Shown: positions 1-9,704, counted from the stretch's first letter. The stretch is DNA of 64,000 nucleotides from Barnesiella intestinihominis YIT 11860 (GCF_000296465.1 NZ_JH815203.1:496001-560000); one strand, 5' to 3'. Notes: generated by a model not told the origin, from the sequence alone. Numbers and translations are program-made.

Positions 1-596
1 CCGTACTCAAAGGGTACTCGTTACCTCCCGTACCCGAAAACAAGGCCCTGCGTGAAAATCTTGCTGAAAAATCACTATCCGAATTGGAAGAAATACTCAA
101 AAACTACAAGACTCTACACAACCAAACAGATACCGATACTTGTAAGCGAGCGATCCGCGCCATTGAAATAGCCGAATATTATTCTCGGCAAGAGCCCGAA
201 AAACTTATTCCTAATCCGGTAAAAAACGCTTTGATTATCGGAGTGAACATAGATAGGGAAAACCGACGCGCCAAAATTTCGCAACGTCTGCGCAATCGTC
301 TCGAACAAGGCATGGTGGCCGAAGTTCAAGGTTTGCTCGACAGCGGCATCGATCCAGAATCTCTCATTTACTACGGGCTCGAATACAAATATATTACCGA
401 GTACCTCATCGGGCGCACCTCATACGATCAAATGGTTTCATTGCTCGAAATAGCGATTCACCAATTCGCCAAACGGCAAATGACATGGTTCCGGGGTATG
501 GAGCGTCGGGGATTCTCCATTTTTTGGCTCGACGCAGCCCTCTCTCTCGATGAAAAAATAGCTAAGATAGATGAGAAGATAGCCCAGTCGGTATAA
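1..596 (+). CDS. miaA: tRNA dimethylallyltransferase, 3' part
   Basis: C-terminal ~197 residues of MiaA, which transfers a dimethylallyl group to the N6 of A37 in tRNAs reading UNN codons. The frame is open from the window edge (codons begin at base 3), so the gene is cut by the window, not broken. Family landmarks are the VPENKALRENL segment, the KLHN/DTDT region and the RAIRAIEIAEYY helix, followed by the C-terminal helical part with QFAKRQMTWFRG, which contacts tRNA. The P-loop and catalytic residues lie upstream, outside the window. The TAA stop is at 594-596. Identification is secure from these motifs. Confidence 0.95.
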   Translation, partial: VLKGYSLPPVPENKALRENLAEKSLSELEEILKNYKTLHNQTDTDTCKRAIRAIEIAEYYSRQEPEKLIPNPVKNALIIGVNIDRENRRAKISQRLRNRLEQGMVAEVQGLLDSGIDPESLIYYGLEYKYITEYLIGRTSYDQMVSLLEIAIHQFAKRQMTWFRGMERRGFSIFWLDAALSLDEKIAKIDEKIAQSV

Positions 597-650
597 TACG
601 ATACCATATGTTCCATAAATATTAAGAGCTCTTTTCGAGAATACAAAATA

Positions 651-844
651 AGAAGCTGTTTTAAATTTATTCCGAGACAGATTGAGACCTATGTTGAAGC
701 AGATTGGAGTCCGAGATAGGCAGTCAATAGCGGGCTATTGACAAAAATCAAGGGATTCTAGATGAGAGACTGGGGCTCAATATGGCCGGAACATACCTGC
801 TTGAAATGATAATATTATTTCTCTATAAATTTAAAACAGCTTCT
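651..844. repeat. 194-bp non-coding element with perfect 20-bp terminal inverted repeats
   Basis: Bases 651-670 are the exact reverse complement of 825-844 (20 of 20). The interior has no credible ORF and holds a second perfect stem: 723-731 pairs with 734-742 (9 bp, 2-nt spacer). The shape is that of a miniature inverted-repeat element or a strongly structured RNA. No transposase gene is near, and I see no second copy in this window. A clear target-site duplication could not be identified. Element class is inference. Confidence 0.6.
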
Positions 845-975
845 AAATTTCTACTTGCATATATCAAAAAATTTTACGAATATTGTAAGCAAGAAATTTC
901 ACGAAAGGGAGGCTGTGTAGGGATTAACCTTACTTCATTTTATTTAAATTGAATGTTCATCACACAGTTTGCCTC

Positions 976-1548
976 ATGAGCAGTATGGAAGCAAAAATCG
1001 AAATTCTTTGGAATAGCCTATTGTTAACATGGTCGTATGATTACAGAATTGCCAGAATCCATACGTTCGATAAAGACGGTTTGGCTATCGGAGTGAATTT
1101 GATCGAACGTCTGAATCTCGAAACATCGTGGGGAACCTTAACAATTCTGGAAACGACCGATACTTCCATAACTTTTATACACAATGGCACGAGGATAATA
1201 TTGTCCGATGGAGCAAAATATCATTTCGAAGTTCCACAAGTGCTCCCCGGCAGTCAAGGAGATTTTTACATCGAATTGATTTGCTCCCAAGTACGACTCA
1301 CTCACTGGGACGAATTTTTCGAATGCTCTCGGCAATTCACGGTTGATAAAATCGACTGGGATCTCATGCAAGACGGTGATGTAGACTCTGCTTTACTCAT
1401 TGCCGAATCTATTGCCGAACAATCACCGGAGTCGCTCGAAATTATCGCAGAATATATGGCCGTTGCTGATAATCTGGGTAGTAAAGAGGCTCATGAATGG
1501 TTACGAGACTATTACAGCCCCGGCGATATTGCAGAACCTTACAGTTAA
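976..1548 (+). CDS. Hypothetical protein, 190 aa
   Basis: No family recognised. The frame extends upstream only through a TTG at 949, so I prefer the ATG at 976 (MSSMEAKIE); an ATG at 985 is also possible. The protein is soluble, without signal peptide or membrane segment. The first ~120 residues look beta-rich with many aromatics; the last ~50 are helical and acidic. The next gene starts 16 bases after the stop, so the two are probably co-transcribed. A phage, toxin-immunity or housekeeping role cannot be told from the sequence. Confidence 0.6.
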   Translation: MSSMEAKIEILWNSLLLTWSYDYRIARIHTFDKDGLAIGVNLIERLNLETSWGTLTILETTDTSITFIHNGTRIILSDGAKYHFEVPQVLPGSQGDFYIELICSQVRLTHWDEFFECSRQFTVDKIDWDLMQDGDVDSALLIAESIAEQSPESLEIIAEYMAVADNLGSKEAHEWLRDYYSPGDIAEPYS

Positions 1549-1564
1549 CCAAAAATGAAACATT

Positions 1565-2218
1565 ATGATAGATTTCTCCAAAGAACACAAGACCTTACTT
1601 AGCCGATTGGCGAAAAACCCGAACGACATGGAAGCCCGTGCCGACCTACTGCGTTGTAACTGCCTTTGGGCCGAAGAAAATATAAAGGGAAACAAAAACA
1701 CATGGCAAAATGCGAATCTGATACGTGAAGTATTACAATATGGGCCTCTTTTACTCGAAACGGGAGAAATGAGCATGTATGACCTCGTTTACAAAACATG
1801 CGACAGAATAAAAAGGACTATATTTTCACATCCTCGCCTATCTGTAAAAATTCTCGAATTGGAAAGGGAAGCCCTTTATCGTATCGAAGCAGAAACCGGT
1901 CACGAACTGGGTATCACCGAAGACGTTCAACATGAAATTAGCCTATTAGGAACAAATATATGGTATGCCGACCGTGGTGAATATGATAAAATTAAAGACG
2001 AGGGACATTTGAAACACGACCCGGTAGAATGGACTGCCCGCTGGGAAGAGGTTATCGACGAAGCAGAAGCAAAAGCATATGCCAGATTACAAGAACACCC
2101 TCAGGGCATGGGGTTTTGTCATGCCTATTGGCCGACGTTATCTGCTATTTTGGCCGAAGACTACGATATCCAGTGGCGTAGCCCGTCCCAAATGAACCCC
2201 AAAATTCTGTTCGACTAG
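1565..2218 (+). CDS. Hypothetical protein, 217 aa
   Basis: No family recognised. Mostly helical, charged and soluble; it starts MIDFSKEHK, has no signal peptide, and carries several Trp residues in the second half (positions ~140-205), including the WTARWEEV helix. It follows the 190-aa unknown gene by 16 bases, and both end at the strong hairpin at 2235-2277, so the two form a small transcription unit. The N-terminal region RLAKNPNDMEARADLLR resembles a single TPR-like helical hairpin, but this is weak. No function is proposed. Confidence 0.65.
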   Translation: MIDFSKEHKTLLSRLAKNPNDMEARADLLRCNCLWAEENIKGNKNTWQNANLIREVLQYGPLLLETGEMSMYDLVYKTCDRIKRTIFSHPRLSVKILELEREALYRIEAETGHELGITEDVQHEISLLGTNIWYADRGEYDKIKDEGHLKHDPVEWTARWEEVIDEAEAKAYARLQEHPQGMGFCHAYWPTLSAILAEDYDIQWRSPSQMNPKILFD

Positions 2219-2234
2219 CAGAGTATTAGCCTAA

Positions 2235-2277
2235 AAAAACAGAGGGATACATGTTAACGATGTATCCCTCTGTTTTT
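2235..2277. terminator. Bidirectional intrinsic terminator
   Basis: Perfect 18-bp stem (2235-2252 with 2260-2277) and 7-nt loop, with A-run and T-run built into the stem ends. It sits between convergent genes (stops at 2218 and 2305) and can serve both strands. Confidence 0.9.
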
Positions 2278-2304
2278 CTATTCTATTTTAAAATCCTTTC
2301 TTAT

Positions 2305-2907
2305 TTACAAATCGAACTTATAGCCTAATGAAAGCATGAACATTGTATTATTAGGACTACCCTCCTCATCGTAGACATTAGAAAGTCCGAAATTATAACG
2401 GGCATCGATCGTCATACCAAAATCAAACTCATACCCAACTCCCAAAGCAAGAGAAAAATCGAATGTTTTAGCCTTATAGCCATATCCATATGGTTCCAAA
2501 TCTTTGGACGAAATCTCTTTTCCCGCCAACTTCGCTTTATATTCATCATCGACACAGAAGCCGAATTGAGGACCAAAATGAACATTCAAACCTGCCCACG
2601 GATAAATTTTCAACAAAACTGGTATATTCAGATAGTGTGAAGTATAGTTCGATTCCAAAGTTTTCGTGAGAACCGATATATCATCAAAACCAGCCCCCTG
2701 CATCGAATAATAAAATTCGGGCTGAATCGCCAATAATTTATTAATACGATAATTAGCAAAGATCCCCACATTCATTCCTGCTCTGAAATTCGATCCATCT
2801 CCAGTCAAAGAAGAGACGTTAAGACCTAATTTCGGACCCATAGAAAGTTGAGCGAAAGCTCCACCCATGCACATCACGGTAGCGACTACCAATAAAATCT
2901 TTCTCAT
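2305..2907 (-). CDS. Outer-membrane beta-barrel protein (porin family, OMP_b-brl type)
   Basis: A 200-aa exported protein: a signal peptide at residues 1-19 with a typical ...GAFAQ cleavage end, then GPKLGLNVSSL and alternating amphipathic strands. It ends in the phenylalanine-rich strand FMLSLGYKFDL expected of an outer-membrane barrel recognised by BAM. Length and pattern fit the ~200-aa PorT-like small barrels (PF13568 type) common in Bacteroidota. No enzymatic motif is seen; ligand and role are unknown. It is convergent with the 1565-2218 gene and divergent from the portal-like gene at 3225. Confidence 0.85.
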   Translation of the reverse strand: MRKILLVVATVMCMGGAFAQLSMGPKLGLNVSSLTGDGSNFRAGMNVGIFANYRINKLLAIQPEFYYSMQGAGFDDISVLTKTLESNYTSHYLNIPVLLKIYPWAGLNVHFGPQFGFCVDDEYKAKLAGKEISSKDLEPYGYGYKAKTFDFSLALGVGYEFDFGMTIDARYNFGLSNVYDEEGSPNNTMFMLSLGYKFDL

Positions 2908-3224
2908 TTCTTTTTAGTTTTGTTACACCTAGTTCTCCAAAGGGGTATTTTAATACAATTTCTGCGGGGAGAACTTCAGTAATTTTTTTCAAAATATTTA
3001 CTGATCGCATGTTAATAAAGCGCGAATATAGCCATTAAAGCTATATATAAAAACTATTTATATTCTTTTTCTTCCACACCACAAAGGCACACTCCACAAC
3101 ACATTATCTATCAACTACATAAGCCATCAACATAATAATATAAAATACGAATATTTATATAATCATGCCATAAAAATAAAAATACCAACTATTTTCTTTG
3201 TAGCGAACTTAAAAACAAAAATCT
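2908..3224. other. AT-rich divergent intergenic region
   Basis: 317 bp between an outer-membrane protein gene (minus) and the portal-like gene (plus). Very AT-rich from 2990 to 3190. A near-consensus -7 box for the plus strand lies at 3193-3200 (TTTCTTTG, one mismatch to TAnnTTTG), 25 bases before the ATG. No good -33 partner, RNA gene or ORF is seen. Confidence 0.4.
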
Positions 3225-5084
3225 ATGGCAAATAATTCGTACAAAAATCCGTCGATGAAACAACTCGATATTTTAAAAACCGAAAACGAAATAGAGCGCT
3301 CTCACTACCCGATACTGTTACAGGCTCAAAAAGCATGGGAGAATATAGAACATTTCAGGCAAAAGCGAAAACGAAACAGGGACTATACTTATGGAAAACA
3401 ATGGAACGACTTGATAAAACTACCCGACGGCAGAGTCGTAAGCGAAGAACAGTATATACGAGAACAAGGAAAAGTTCCTCTGAAAAACAACCTGATCCGC
3501 CAAATGGTCAAAGCCGTTTTAGGGCAATTCAGAAACAACCAAACCCAACCCGTATGTATAGCTCGCGACAGGCAGGAACAGAGTTTGGGGGAACTGATGA
3601 GCACAGCCGTTCAATACGCCTACCAGCATAATCGGTTACAAGAACTCGATAGCCGCACATTGGAAGAGTTTTTGATTTCGGGTATTTGTTTCCAGAAAAT
3701 AGGATATGGACACCGTAGAGGAAAAACCGACGTCTGGGTAGATGAAATAAATCCGAACCGAATATTCTTCAACGCTATGGAGGACAGCCGCCATTGGGAT
3801 TGTACTCTCATAGGCGAACTACACGACATGTCTATCGCCGAAGTAATATCGAGATTTTCTTTCGGGTCAAGGGCTCGTGCCATACAATTACGTAACATCT
3901 ACTCAGAGGCCGACAATGAAACGATACGGCACAACTTCGAGAACCTCACGGCAAAAGCAATCGACCGACTCGATTTTTTTATGCCGGCCAATCAAGATAT
4001 GTGCCGAGTCATAGAAATATGGAAACTCGAAAGTCGGGAAGTACTGAACTGCCACGATTTCCGTTCCGGTGAATATTACCACATACCTGTGACAGGAGCC
4101 GAGGATATAAACAAAGAAAATAGGAAAAGAGTACACGAAGCTCGCACATCGGGACAACCGGAAGAAACTGCACAGCTTATCGAAACTGAATGGAGTATAA
4201 TGCAAACATGGCGGTATCGCTTCTTCTCCCCACTGGGAGACTTATTGGACGAAGGAGAAACTCCCTACTGGCATGGAGAACACCCTTACGTGTTTAAACT
4301 ATACCCTCTCATAGACGGTGAAGTACATGCCTTCGTCGAAGATGTAATCGACCAGCAGAGGTATATCAACCGACTGATTACCATGATAGATTTTATCATG
4401 GGTTCGAGCGCAAAAGGCGTATTACTATTCCCGGAAGATCAAATTCCCGATGGCATGACAATCGAAGATATTGCCGACGAGTGGACCAAATATAACGGTA
4501 TCATTTTATTCCGTCCCAGACCGGGCTCTCCCATGCCCCAGCAAATAGCGGTCAATGCCACACAAGTGGGAGCTTATGAAATGCTTTCGTTGCAAATGCG
4601 CTTGTTCGAAGACATATCCGGCGTCCACGGTGCTATACAGGGCAAAGCAGCCCAATCCGGTACTCCGGCCTCTCTATATGCCCAACAAATACAATATTCT
4701 TCGACCAATCTGCTCGATCTATTCGAGTCGTTCAAAACATTCCGAGAAGACCGGGATATAAAAATCATGAAAACAATCCAGCAATTCTACTCGGATAACC
4801 GTTATTTAAACTTAGCAGGAAACAATTACGGAAAAGAAATCTCTACCTATACCCCAGAGGAAGTTCGTAATACAGAATTCGATTTATCAATTGCCGAAAC
4901 ACTATCGACACCCGCTTTAAGAATGGCATCCAACGAATTTCTTATGGAGCTGTTTCGTTCCGGGAAAATATCGCTCGAAATGCTTCTGCAAAACGGAGCC
5001 TTTCCTTTCGCCGACAAACTGCTGCAAGCTATCCATCAAAGTCAAGCCGAATCGACACAACAAAACACCACACCGCAAATTTAG
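3225..5084 (+). CDS. Phage portal protein, P22/crAss-like (orphan)
   Basis: A 619-aa open frame that reads as a podovirus-type portal, the dodecameric ring through which DNA enters and leaves a capsid. Seen: a YGKQW motif at residues 56-60; the segment PLKNNLIRQMVKAVLGQ (85-101) followed by RNNQTQP, matching the N-terminal clip/wing block of P22 and crAss-like portals; DEINPNRIFF near 190; a long helical stem region with QQRYINRLITMIDFIM (~380-395); and an acidic/Gln-rich tail. It is shorter than P22 gp1 (725 aa) but has no frameshift. No terminase or capsid gene is adjacent: upstream is an outer-membrane barrel, downstream a convergent ferritin-like gene. Base composition looks like the neighbours. 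Domesticated or relic origin is inference; portal identity is from motif resemblance. Confidence 0.75.
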   Translation: MANNSYKNPSMKQLDILKTENEIERSHYPILLQAQKAWENIEHFRQKRKRNRDYTYGKQWNDLIKLPDGRVVSEEQYIREQGKVPLKNNLIRQMVKAVLGQFRNNQTQPVCIARDRQEQSLGELMSTAVQYAYQHNRLQELDSRTLEEFLISGICFQKIGYGHRRGKTDVWVDEINPNRIFFNAMEDSRHWDCTLIGELHDMSIAEVISRFSFGSRARAIQLRNIYSEADNETIRHNFENLTAKAIDRLDFFMPANQDMCRVIEIWKLESREVLNCHDFRSGEYYHIPVTGAEDINKENRKRVHEARTSGQPEETAQLIETEWSIMQTWRYRFFSPLGDLLDEGETPYWHGEHPYVFKLYPLIDGEVHAFVEDVIDQQRYINRLITMIDFIMGSSAKGVLLFPEDQIPDGMTIEDIADEWTKYNGIILFRPRPGSPMPQQIAVNATQVGAYEMLSLQMRLFEDISGVHGAIQGKAAQSGTPASLYAQQIQYSSTNLLDLFESFKTFREDRDIKIMKTIQQFYSDNRYLNLAGNNYGKEISTYTPEEVRNTEFDLSIAETLSTPALRMASNEFLMELFRSGKISLEMLLQNGAFPFADKLLQAIHQSQAESTQQNTTPQI

Positions 5085-5108
5085 ACGATCGGTTTATCTT
5101 AATCGAAA

Positions 5109-5141
5109 CAAAGACAGAATCCGCTTGGGATTCTGTCTTTG
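5109..5141. terminator. Bidirectional intrinsic terminator
   Basis: Perfect 14-bp stem (5109-5122 with 5128-5141), loop of 5, between the convergent portal-like gene and the ferritin-like gene. The stem ends are CAAAGA/TCTTTG. Confidence 0.8.
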
Positions 5142-5174
5142 AACTCTAACCATAAATATAAATCAAAACAGACA

Positions 5175-5687
5175 CTACTTCTGTAACACATATTCTTTCA
5201 TATGAGCTATATCGTCTAAATAATCTTGTAAGTCTTGTTCATGATCTTCTTCCTCTGCCAAAATATGTTTGGCGATATCGCAAGTCGTAAAATCCTTCCC
5301 GTCGGTCAATGCAGCGATCGTCTGATAACGTAATATAGCGCAACGTTCTGCTGCGACATTCTGTTTCAGCAACTTGACTACATCTACATCAGTAGGAGGA
5401 GTATAAGCACATTTTGCCAAATCGAACCATTTCTTAGGATCCAATACGGGAACACCCTCCAACTCGATAATACGGTCGGCTATCAATTTAGCATGTTCGA
5501 ACTCTTCCATAGCATGTTCCTGAAATTCTCGTTGTACATCGCCACGCATAGCGCCTTTCACTACAAGGGCTCCCACCCAATATTGATAAAACGCCAACCA
5601 TTCTTCCGACAAAGCGGCATTCAACTCATCGAGAACTTCCGATACATCTATTCTTCCCTTCAAAATAGCTACACTTTCTTTTGCCAT
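5175..5687 (-). CDS. Dps-like (DPSL/thioferritin) ferritin-like protein
   Basis: A 170-aa four-helix-bundle ferritin-like protein. The first half has EEWLAFYQYW and a carboxylate/His pair in MEEFEHAKL; the second half has LRYQTIAAL and AEEEDHEQDL. Together these give the di-iron ligand pattern. Two cysteines fit the pair diagnostic of DPSL (thioferritin) proteins described in Bacteroides fragilis: KCAY (~residue 105) and ERCAI (~residue 127). In that family the protein oxidises Fe(II) with peroxide, stores iron as a 12-mer cage and protects anaerobes during oxygen exposure. No signal peptide, so cytoplasmic. It is a single gene transcribed toward the terminator at 5109-5141. Confident for the fold, good for the DPSL subtype. 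Confidence 0.88.
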   Translation of the reverse strand: MAKESVAILKGRIDVSEVLDELNAALSEEWLAFYQYWVGALVVKGAMRGDVQREFQEHAMEEFEHAKLIADRIIELEGVPVLDPKKWFDLAKCAYTPPTDVDVVKLLKQNVAAERCAILRYQTIAALTDGKDFTTCDIAKHILAEEEDHEQDLQDYLDDIAHMKEYVLQK

Positions 5688-5880
5688 AATTATATCTCTT
5701 TTAGATTAAAAACTTTCCTTAATAACAATTGCGATATCTCGTTGGTTCACCACGACACCTACAATTCTACTTCCATATTCACAAGAACCGATATTCTCAC
5801 CTTTATACTTGGGATCATTGAGATAGAGGAGATTCGAATAAAAATGAAATTAGTCGCTTTATCTTTTTCTCATCTTTCGC

Positions 5881-5888
5881 TATATTTG
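5881..5888 (+). promoter_or_regulatory. Bacteroidota -7 box (upstream copy)
   Basis: TATATTTG, a perfect TAnnTTTG match, in the context TTTCGCTATATTTGTAGA. Nearly the same 17-base context recurs 82 bp downstream at 5958. No clear -33 TTTG lies 19-21 bp upstream. Confidence 0.45.
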
Positions 5889-5939
5889 TAGAATATAGGA
5901 TACGGTTCGGCAGAGTCAAATCGGAAATGAAATTTCCGT

Positions 5940-5970
5940 TTGCCTTTGCACTTGCCTTTCGCTATATTTG
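5940..5970 (+). promoter_or_regulatory. Probable promoter of the GH109-like oxidoreductase gene
   Basis: -7 box TATATTTG at 5963-5970, 32 bases before the ATG at 6003. The -33 position has TTG at 5940-5942 (20-bp spacer), with another TTTG at 5945-5948. The ATG at 6003 is therefore preferred over the TTG at 5940, which lies within the promoter. Confidence 0.6.
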
Positions 5971-6002
5971 TAGAGTTTTTCTTTAATTATAAAATTTCTG
6001 CA

Positions 6003-7190
6003 ATGAAAAACATACGCACAGCCATTATTGGAGCCGGCTACCGGGGACGGTACTTAATAACCCTTTTGCAAAAAATAAATCTATTCGATATTATCGCTGT
6101 CAGCGATATATCTCCCAACCTATCAGAAATTATATCGCAACTATTCGCGGGAGAAAAGATTCCTAAAATTTACAATTCTGGGACTGACGATTATCGACGA
6201 ATGCTAAATGAAAACACGATAGACCTCGTCATCATAGCTTCCCCGTGGCATCTCCACAAAGAACAAACCATCGAGGCATTAAAATCTGGATGCCACGTCG
6301 CAATAGAAGTGAAAGGAGCATTGGATATAGACGAGTACCCCGATATTATCCATGAAAGCCGACAGAATAAAAAACAGGTCTTTCCTCTTGAAAACACACT
6401 ATTCAGAAACGATATTCTGGCTATAAACAATATGATACATGCCGGGATATTCGGTCGCTTGGTCTTTCTTCAAGGAGGATACCGGCATGACCTCACCCAT
6501 ATACTCATAGATCAAACCGGAAACTTCGGCGTACAAAATGGGTCTGAATCGGAGTGGAGATCGAAATATTACAAAACCGAAAACGGCGATTTATACCCGA
6601 CCCACGGTCTAGCCCCCTTGTGCATGTTCCTTGGTATCAATCATACAGACTATATAAAAAGCATCACGTCTTTCTCCACAAAACCGGGATTAGGACTCCA
6701 CGCTTGTATGGCCAAGCGAAACGGAATGAAATATACCGACATACAACAACACACATTCCGAATGGGCGATGTCGTCACTTCGATACTCCAAACCGATTCC
6801 GGGGCTCAAATAAACTTATTGCACGATACCACTCTCCCGCGGCCCCGTTCTCTCAACTACGAAGTTCAAGGAACCAACGGAATTTGGAATGCCGAGAAAA
6901 ATGCCATTTACATCGATGGATTAAGTCCTTTCGAGGAATGGGAACCCGAAGATAAATACATCGAGCAATACAAACATCGGTTCTGGCAGCAATGGGAATC
7001 GGAAGCTCTTCGCTATGACGGGCATCATCAAGGCATGGACTACATCATGCTAAGGGTCTTGGGTGAAGCTCTGCAAGGCCGGGAAAATTATCCGGCAACG
7101 TTGGAAGATATGGCAACTTGGGCAGCAGTATCGCCCTACTCGAAAATATCCATTCAAAAGGGAACTTCGATACCCTTTCCCCATTTCTAA
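6003..7190 (+). CDS. Gfo/Idh/MocA-family protein, GH109-like
   Basis: 395 aa. The N-terminal Rossmann fold is marked by AIIGAGYRGRYL (residues ~7-18), the NAD(P)-binding turn. The segment HLHKEQTIEALKSGCHVAIE corresponds to the usual Gfo/Idh EKP region, with E-V-K here in place of EKP. The C-terminal half has GNFGVQN, GDLYPTHGLAP and GLGLHACM, all of which resemble GH109 alpha-N-acetylgalactosaminidases. These retain NAD and cleave the glycoside by transient oxidation at C3. There is no signal peptide from the chosen start. The first frame start (TTG, 5940) adds 21 residues inside the promoter and was rejected. GH109 activity is inference; a sugar dehydrogenase is the alternative. It ends at the terminator at 7207-7250. 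Confidence 0.8.
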   Translation: MKNIRTAIIGAGYRGRYLITLLQKINLFDIIAVSDISPNLSEIISQLFAGEKIPKIYNSGTDDYRRMLNENTIDLVIIASPWHLHKEQTIEALKSGCHVAIEVKGALDIDEYPDIIHESRQNKKQVFPLENTLFRNDILAINNMIHAGIFGRLVFLQGGYRHDLTHILIDQTGNFGVQNGSESEWRSKYYKTENGDLYPTHGLAPLCMFLGINHTDYIKSITSFSTKPGLGLHACMAKRNGMKYTDIQQHTFRMGDVVTSILQTDSGAQINLLHDTTLPRPRSLNYEVQGTNGIWNAEKNAIYIDGLSPFEEWEPEDKYIEQYKHRFWQQWESEALRYDGHHQGMDYIMLRVLGEALQGRENYPATLEDMATWAAVSPYSKISIQKGTSIPFPHF

Positions 7191-7206
7191 ACCATCTCGA
7201 ACAGAC

Positions 7207-7250
7207 ATAGAAAAGAGTCGCTCCGGATTTTCGGAGCGACTCTTTTCTAT
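7207..7250. terminator. Bidirectional intrinsic terminator
   Basis: Perfect 19-bp stem (7207-7225 with 7232-7250) and 6-nt loop between convergent genes ending at 7190 (+) and 7271 (-). Confidence 0.9.
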
Positions 7251-7270
7251 ACTCTATAAATCAATCTTTA

Positions 7271-9475
7271 CTACAAAAGGCTCCAAGCGACCGTCAATCC
7301 CGCCATCACAATAGCGACCATGCTCATTAGTTTAATCAATATATTCAAACTCGGACCAGACGTATCTTTGAACGGATCGCCCACCGTATCTCCAACAACC
7401 GTCGCTTTATGTACTTCACTGTGCTTTCCTCCGAAATTACCCTCTTCGACATACTTCTTGGCATTATCCCAAGCCCCTCCGGCATTCGCCATAAAGATAG
7501 CCAAAACAAATCCTGCGCTAAGACCACCGATAAGTAACCCGACAACACCCGATACACCGAATATCAATCCCGTAGCAATAGGAGCGACAATCGCCAATAA
7601 CGAAGGGAATACCATTTCCCGTTGCGCTCCCTGAGTAGAAATGGCTACACAACGTTCATAATCAGGTTCAGATTCTCCGGTAAGAATACCTTTTATCTCC
7701 CTGAACTGGCGACGCACCTCTTCCACCATGTGTGCAGCAGCGCGTCCCACAGCATTCATCGTCAATCCGCAGAAAAGAAATGCCATCATCGAACCGATGA
7801 ACATACCCGACAAAACTTTCGGATTCATCAACGTAATATCATAATACCGCATAAAATCGGTAAATGTCGCCTCACTAATCAAGACCGATGTACCATCGGC
7901 AAATTCGAGCACCGTCTCTCCGATACGAGTCAACCCGATACGAATCTCTTCCATATAAGAAGCCAGCAAAGCGAGACCGGTAAGTGCAGCAGAACCGATA
8001 GCAAATCCCTTTCCGGTAGCCGCCGTTGTATTTCCCAAAGAATCGAGGGCATCGGTTCTTTTTCGCACCTCCTCGCCCAAACCGCTCATCTCAGCATTTC
8101 CTCCCGCATTATCGGCAATAGGACCATAAGCATCGGTTGCCAACGTGATTCCCAATGTCGAAAGCATTCCCACCGCAGCAATACCTATACCATATAAACC
8201 GAGAGTGACATTCGATAAATCGAACCCGGATGCAAACAAATAGGAAAGGATAATACCAGCGACAACGGCAATCACAGGAACGGCAGTTGAAATCATACCC
8301 AACCCGATACCCGAAATTATGACTGTTGCAGGGCCCGTTTTCCCGCTCTCCGACAAACGCTGTGTCGGACGATAGGATTGAGAGGTATAATATTCCGTAC
8401 TGCGACCTATAACAATCCCCACTAACAATCCCACGATTACCGAACCGCCGATAAATGCCCAGTTTTCTAACTGTAAAGCCCATAAAATTCCAAAAGTAGC
8501 GAATACGATAAGTACAGAACTGAGGTTTGTACCGAAAGAGAGAGATTTCAACAAATCTTTCATCTTTGCATCTTCCCGTGTACGAACCGAAAATATCCCG
8601 ATAATAGAAAGCAATATACCCACTGCCGCAATCAACATAGGAGCGATTACGGCTTTCATCTGCATGTCGGTTTCGCCGGCTCCCATAAAGGCCGCAGCTC
8701 CCAAAGCCGATGTCGCTAATATCGAACCGCAATACGATTCATACAAGTCGGCCCCCATACCGGCCACGTCTCCTACATTGTCACCCACATTATCGGCTAT
8801 CGTTGCTGGGTTGCGAGGGTCATCTTCTGGAATCCCCGCTTCGACCTTACCGACAAGATCGGCTCCCACATCGGCAGCTTTTGTATAAATACCTCCTCCC
8901 ACACGGGCAAACAAAGCCTGTGTAGATGCTCCCATTCCGAAGGTAAGCATCGTAGTCGTTATTACACAAAGTTTATGGGCAGGATTCATAGCTTCTGCCG
9001 GAATCACTGCATTCAACAGAAGATACCAAAACGATATATCGAGAAGACCTAACCCTACAACGACAAGCCCCATAACAGCCCCGCTGCGGAAAGCGATTCG
9101 CAGTCCACTATTTAATGAAGTACGGGCGGCATTAGCCGTTCGAGCAGATGCGTAAGTGGCTGTCTTCATTCCCAAATACCCCGATAAGCCGGAGAAAAAA
9201 CCGCCCGTGAGAAACGCCACCGGAACCCACTTGTTCTGGACTCCAAAACCGAACGCCATGATAGAAAACAATATCACCAGAACTAAAAACACCAAACCCA
9301 CGACCTTGTATTGCTGACGTAAGTAAGACATAGCTCCTCTGCGAACATAAAGAGCTATTTTTTTCATTTGAGGCGTTCCCTCGTCCGTTTTCATCAACTG
9401 CTTATAAAAATACCAAGCAAAGAGTAATGCTAATACCGAAGAAATAGGCACAAGCCAGAATAATGCATTTGTCAT
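7271..9475 (-). CDS. hppA: K+-dependent membrane-bound ion-translocating pyrophosphatase
   Basis: 734 aa, about 16 membrane helices. It hydrolyses cytoplasmic pyrophosphate and pumps H+ and/or Na+ across the inner membrane. Family motifs are [21 protein letters not shown] followed by [18 protein letters not shown], which form the PPi/Mg site; [16 protein letters not shown]; and [16 protein letters not shown] near the C-terminus. In the [10 protein letters not shown] motif the discriminating position is Ala, not Lys, which marks the K+-dependent class. Whether Na+ or H+ is moved cannot be decided by eye; both occur in K+-dependent enzymes of this phylum. It stands alone, convergent with the GH109-like gene and divergent from the WG-repeat gene. 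Confidence 0.96.
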   Translation of the reverse strand: MTNALFWLVPISSVLALLFAWYFYKQLMKTDEGTPQMKKIALYVRRGAMSYLRQQYKVVGLVFLVLVILFSIMAFGFGVQNKWVPVAFLTGGFFSGLSGYLGMKTATYASARTANAARTSLNSGLRIAFRSGAVMGLVVVGLGLLDISFWYLLLNAVIPAEAMNPAHKLCVITTTMLTFGMGASTQALFARVGGGIYTKAADVGADLVGKVEAGIPEDDPRNPATIADNVGDNVGDVAGMGADLYESYCGSILATSALGAAAFMGAGETDMQMKAVIAPMLIAAVGILLSIIGIFSVRTREDAKMKDLLKSLSFGTNLSSVLIVFATFGILWALQLENWAFIGGSVIVGLLVGIVIGRSTEYYTSQSYRPTQRLSESGKTGPATVIISGIGLGMISTAVPVIAVVAGIILSYLFASGFDLSNVTLGLYGIGIAAVGMLSTLGITLATDAYGPIADNAGGNAEMSGLGEEVRKRTDALDSLGNTTAATGKGFAIGSAALTGLALLASYMEEIRIGLTRIGETVLEFADGTSVLISEATFTDFMRYYDITLMNPKVLSGMFIGSMMAFLFCGLTMNAVGRAAAHMVEEVRRQFREIKGILTGESEPDYERCVAISTQGAQREMVFPSLLAIVAPIATGLIFGVSGVVGLLIGGLSAGFVLAIFMANAGGAWDNAKKYVEEGNFGGKHSEVHKATVVGDTVGDPFKDTSGPSLNILIKLMSMVAIVMAGLTVAWSLL

Positions 9476-9704
9476 AGCAATTATATAATTAAGTTAACAT
9501 TTTTAGACTGGTTAAAGGTAAGTTGGTTTGCATAAACTGCCAAATCTTTTTCTCTAATTTTTGTTTTTTAGTCCTCAAAAAACAGTATCGATCGGTATGA
9601 AACCCTCCTTTTTACATTCAAACATTTTGGGAATATTTCTTGGAAGTTACAATTAAAAAAAATATATTTGTTCTTGTTTCCTTTTTATCTTTACCACATT
9701 ACTT

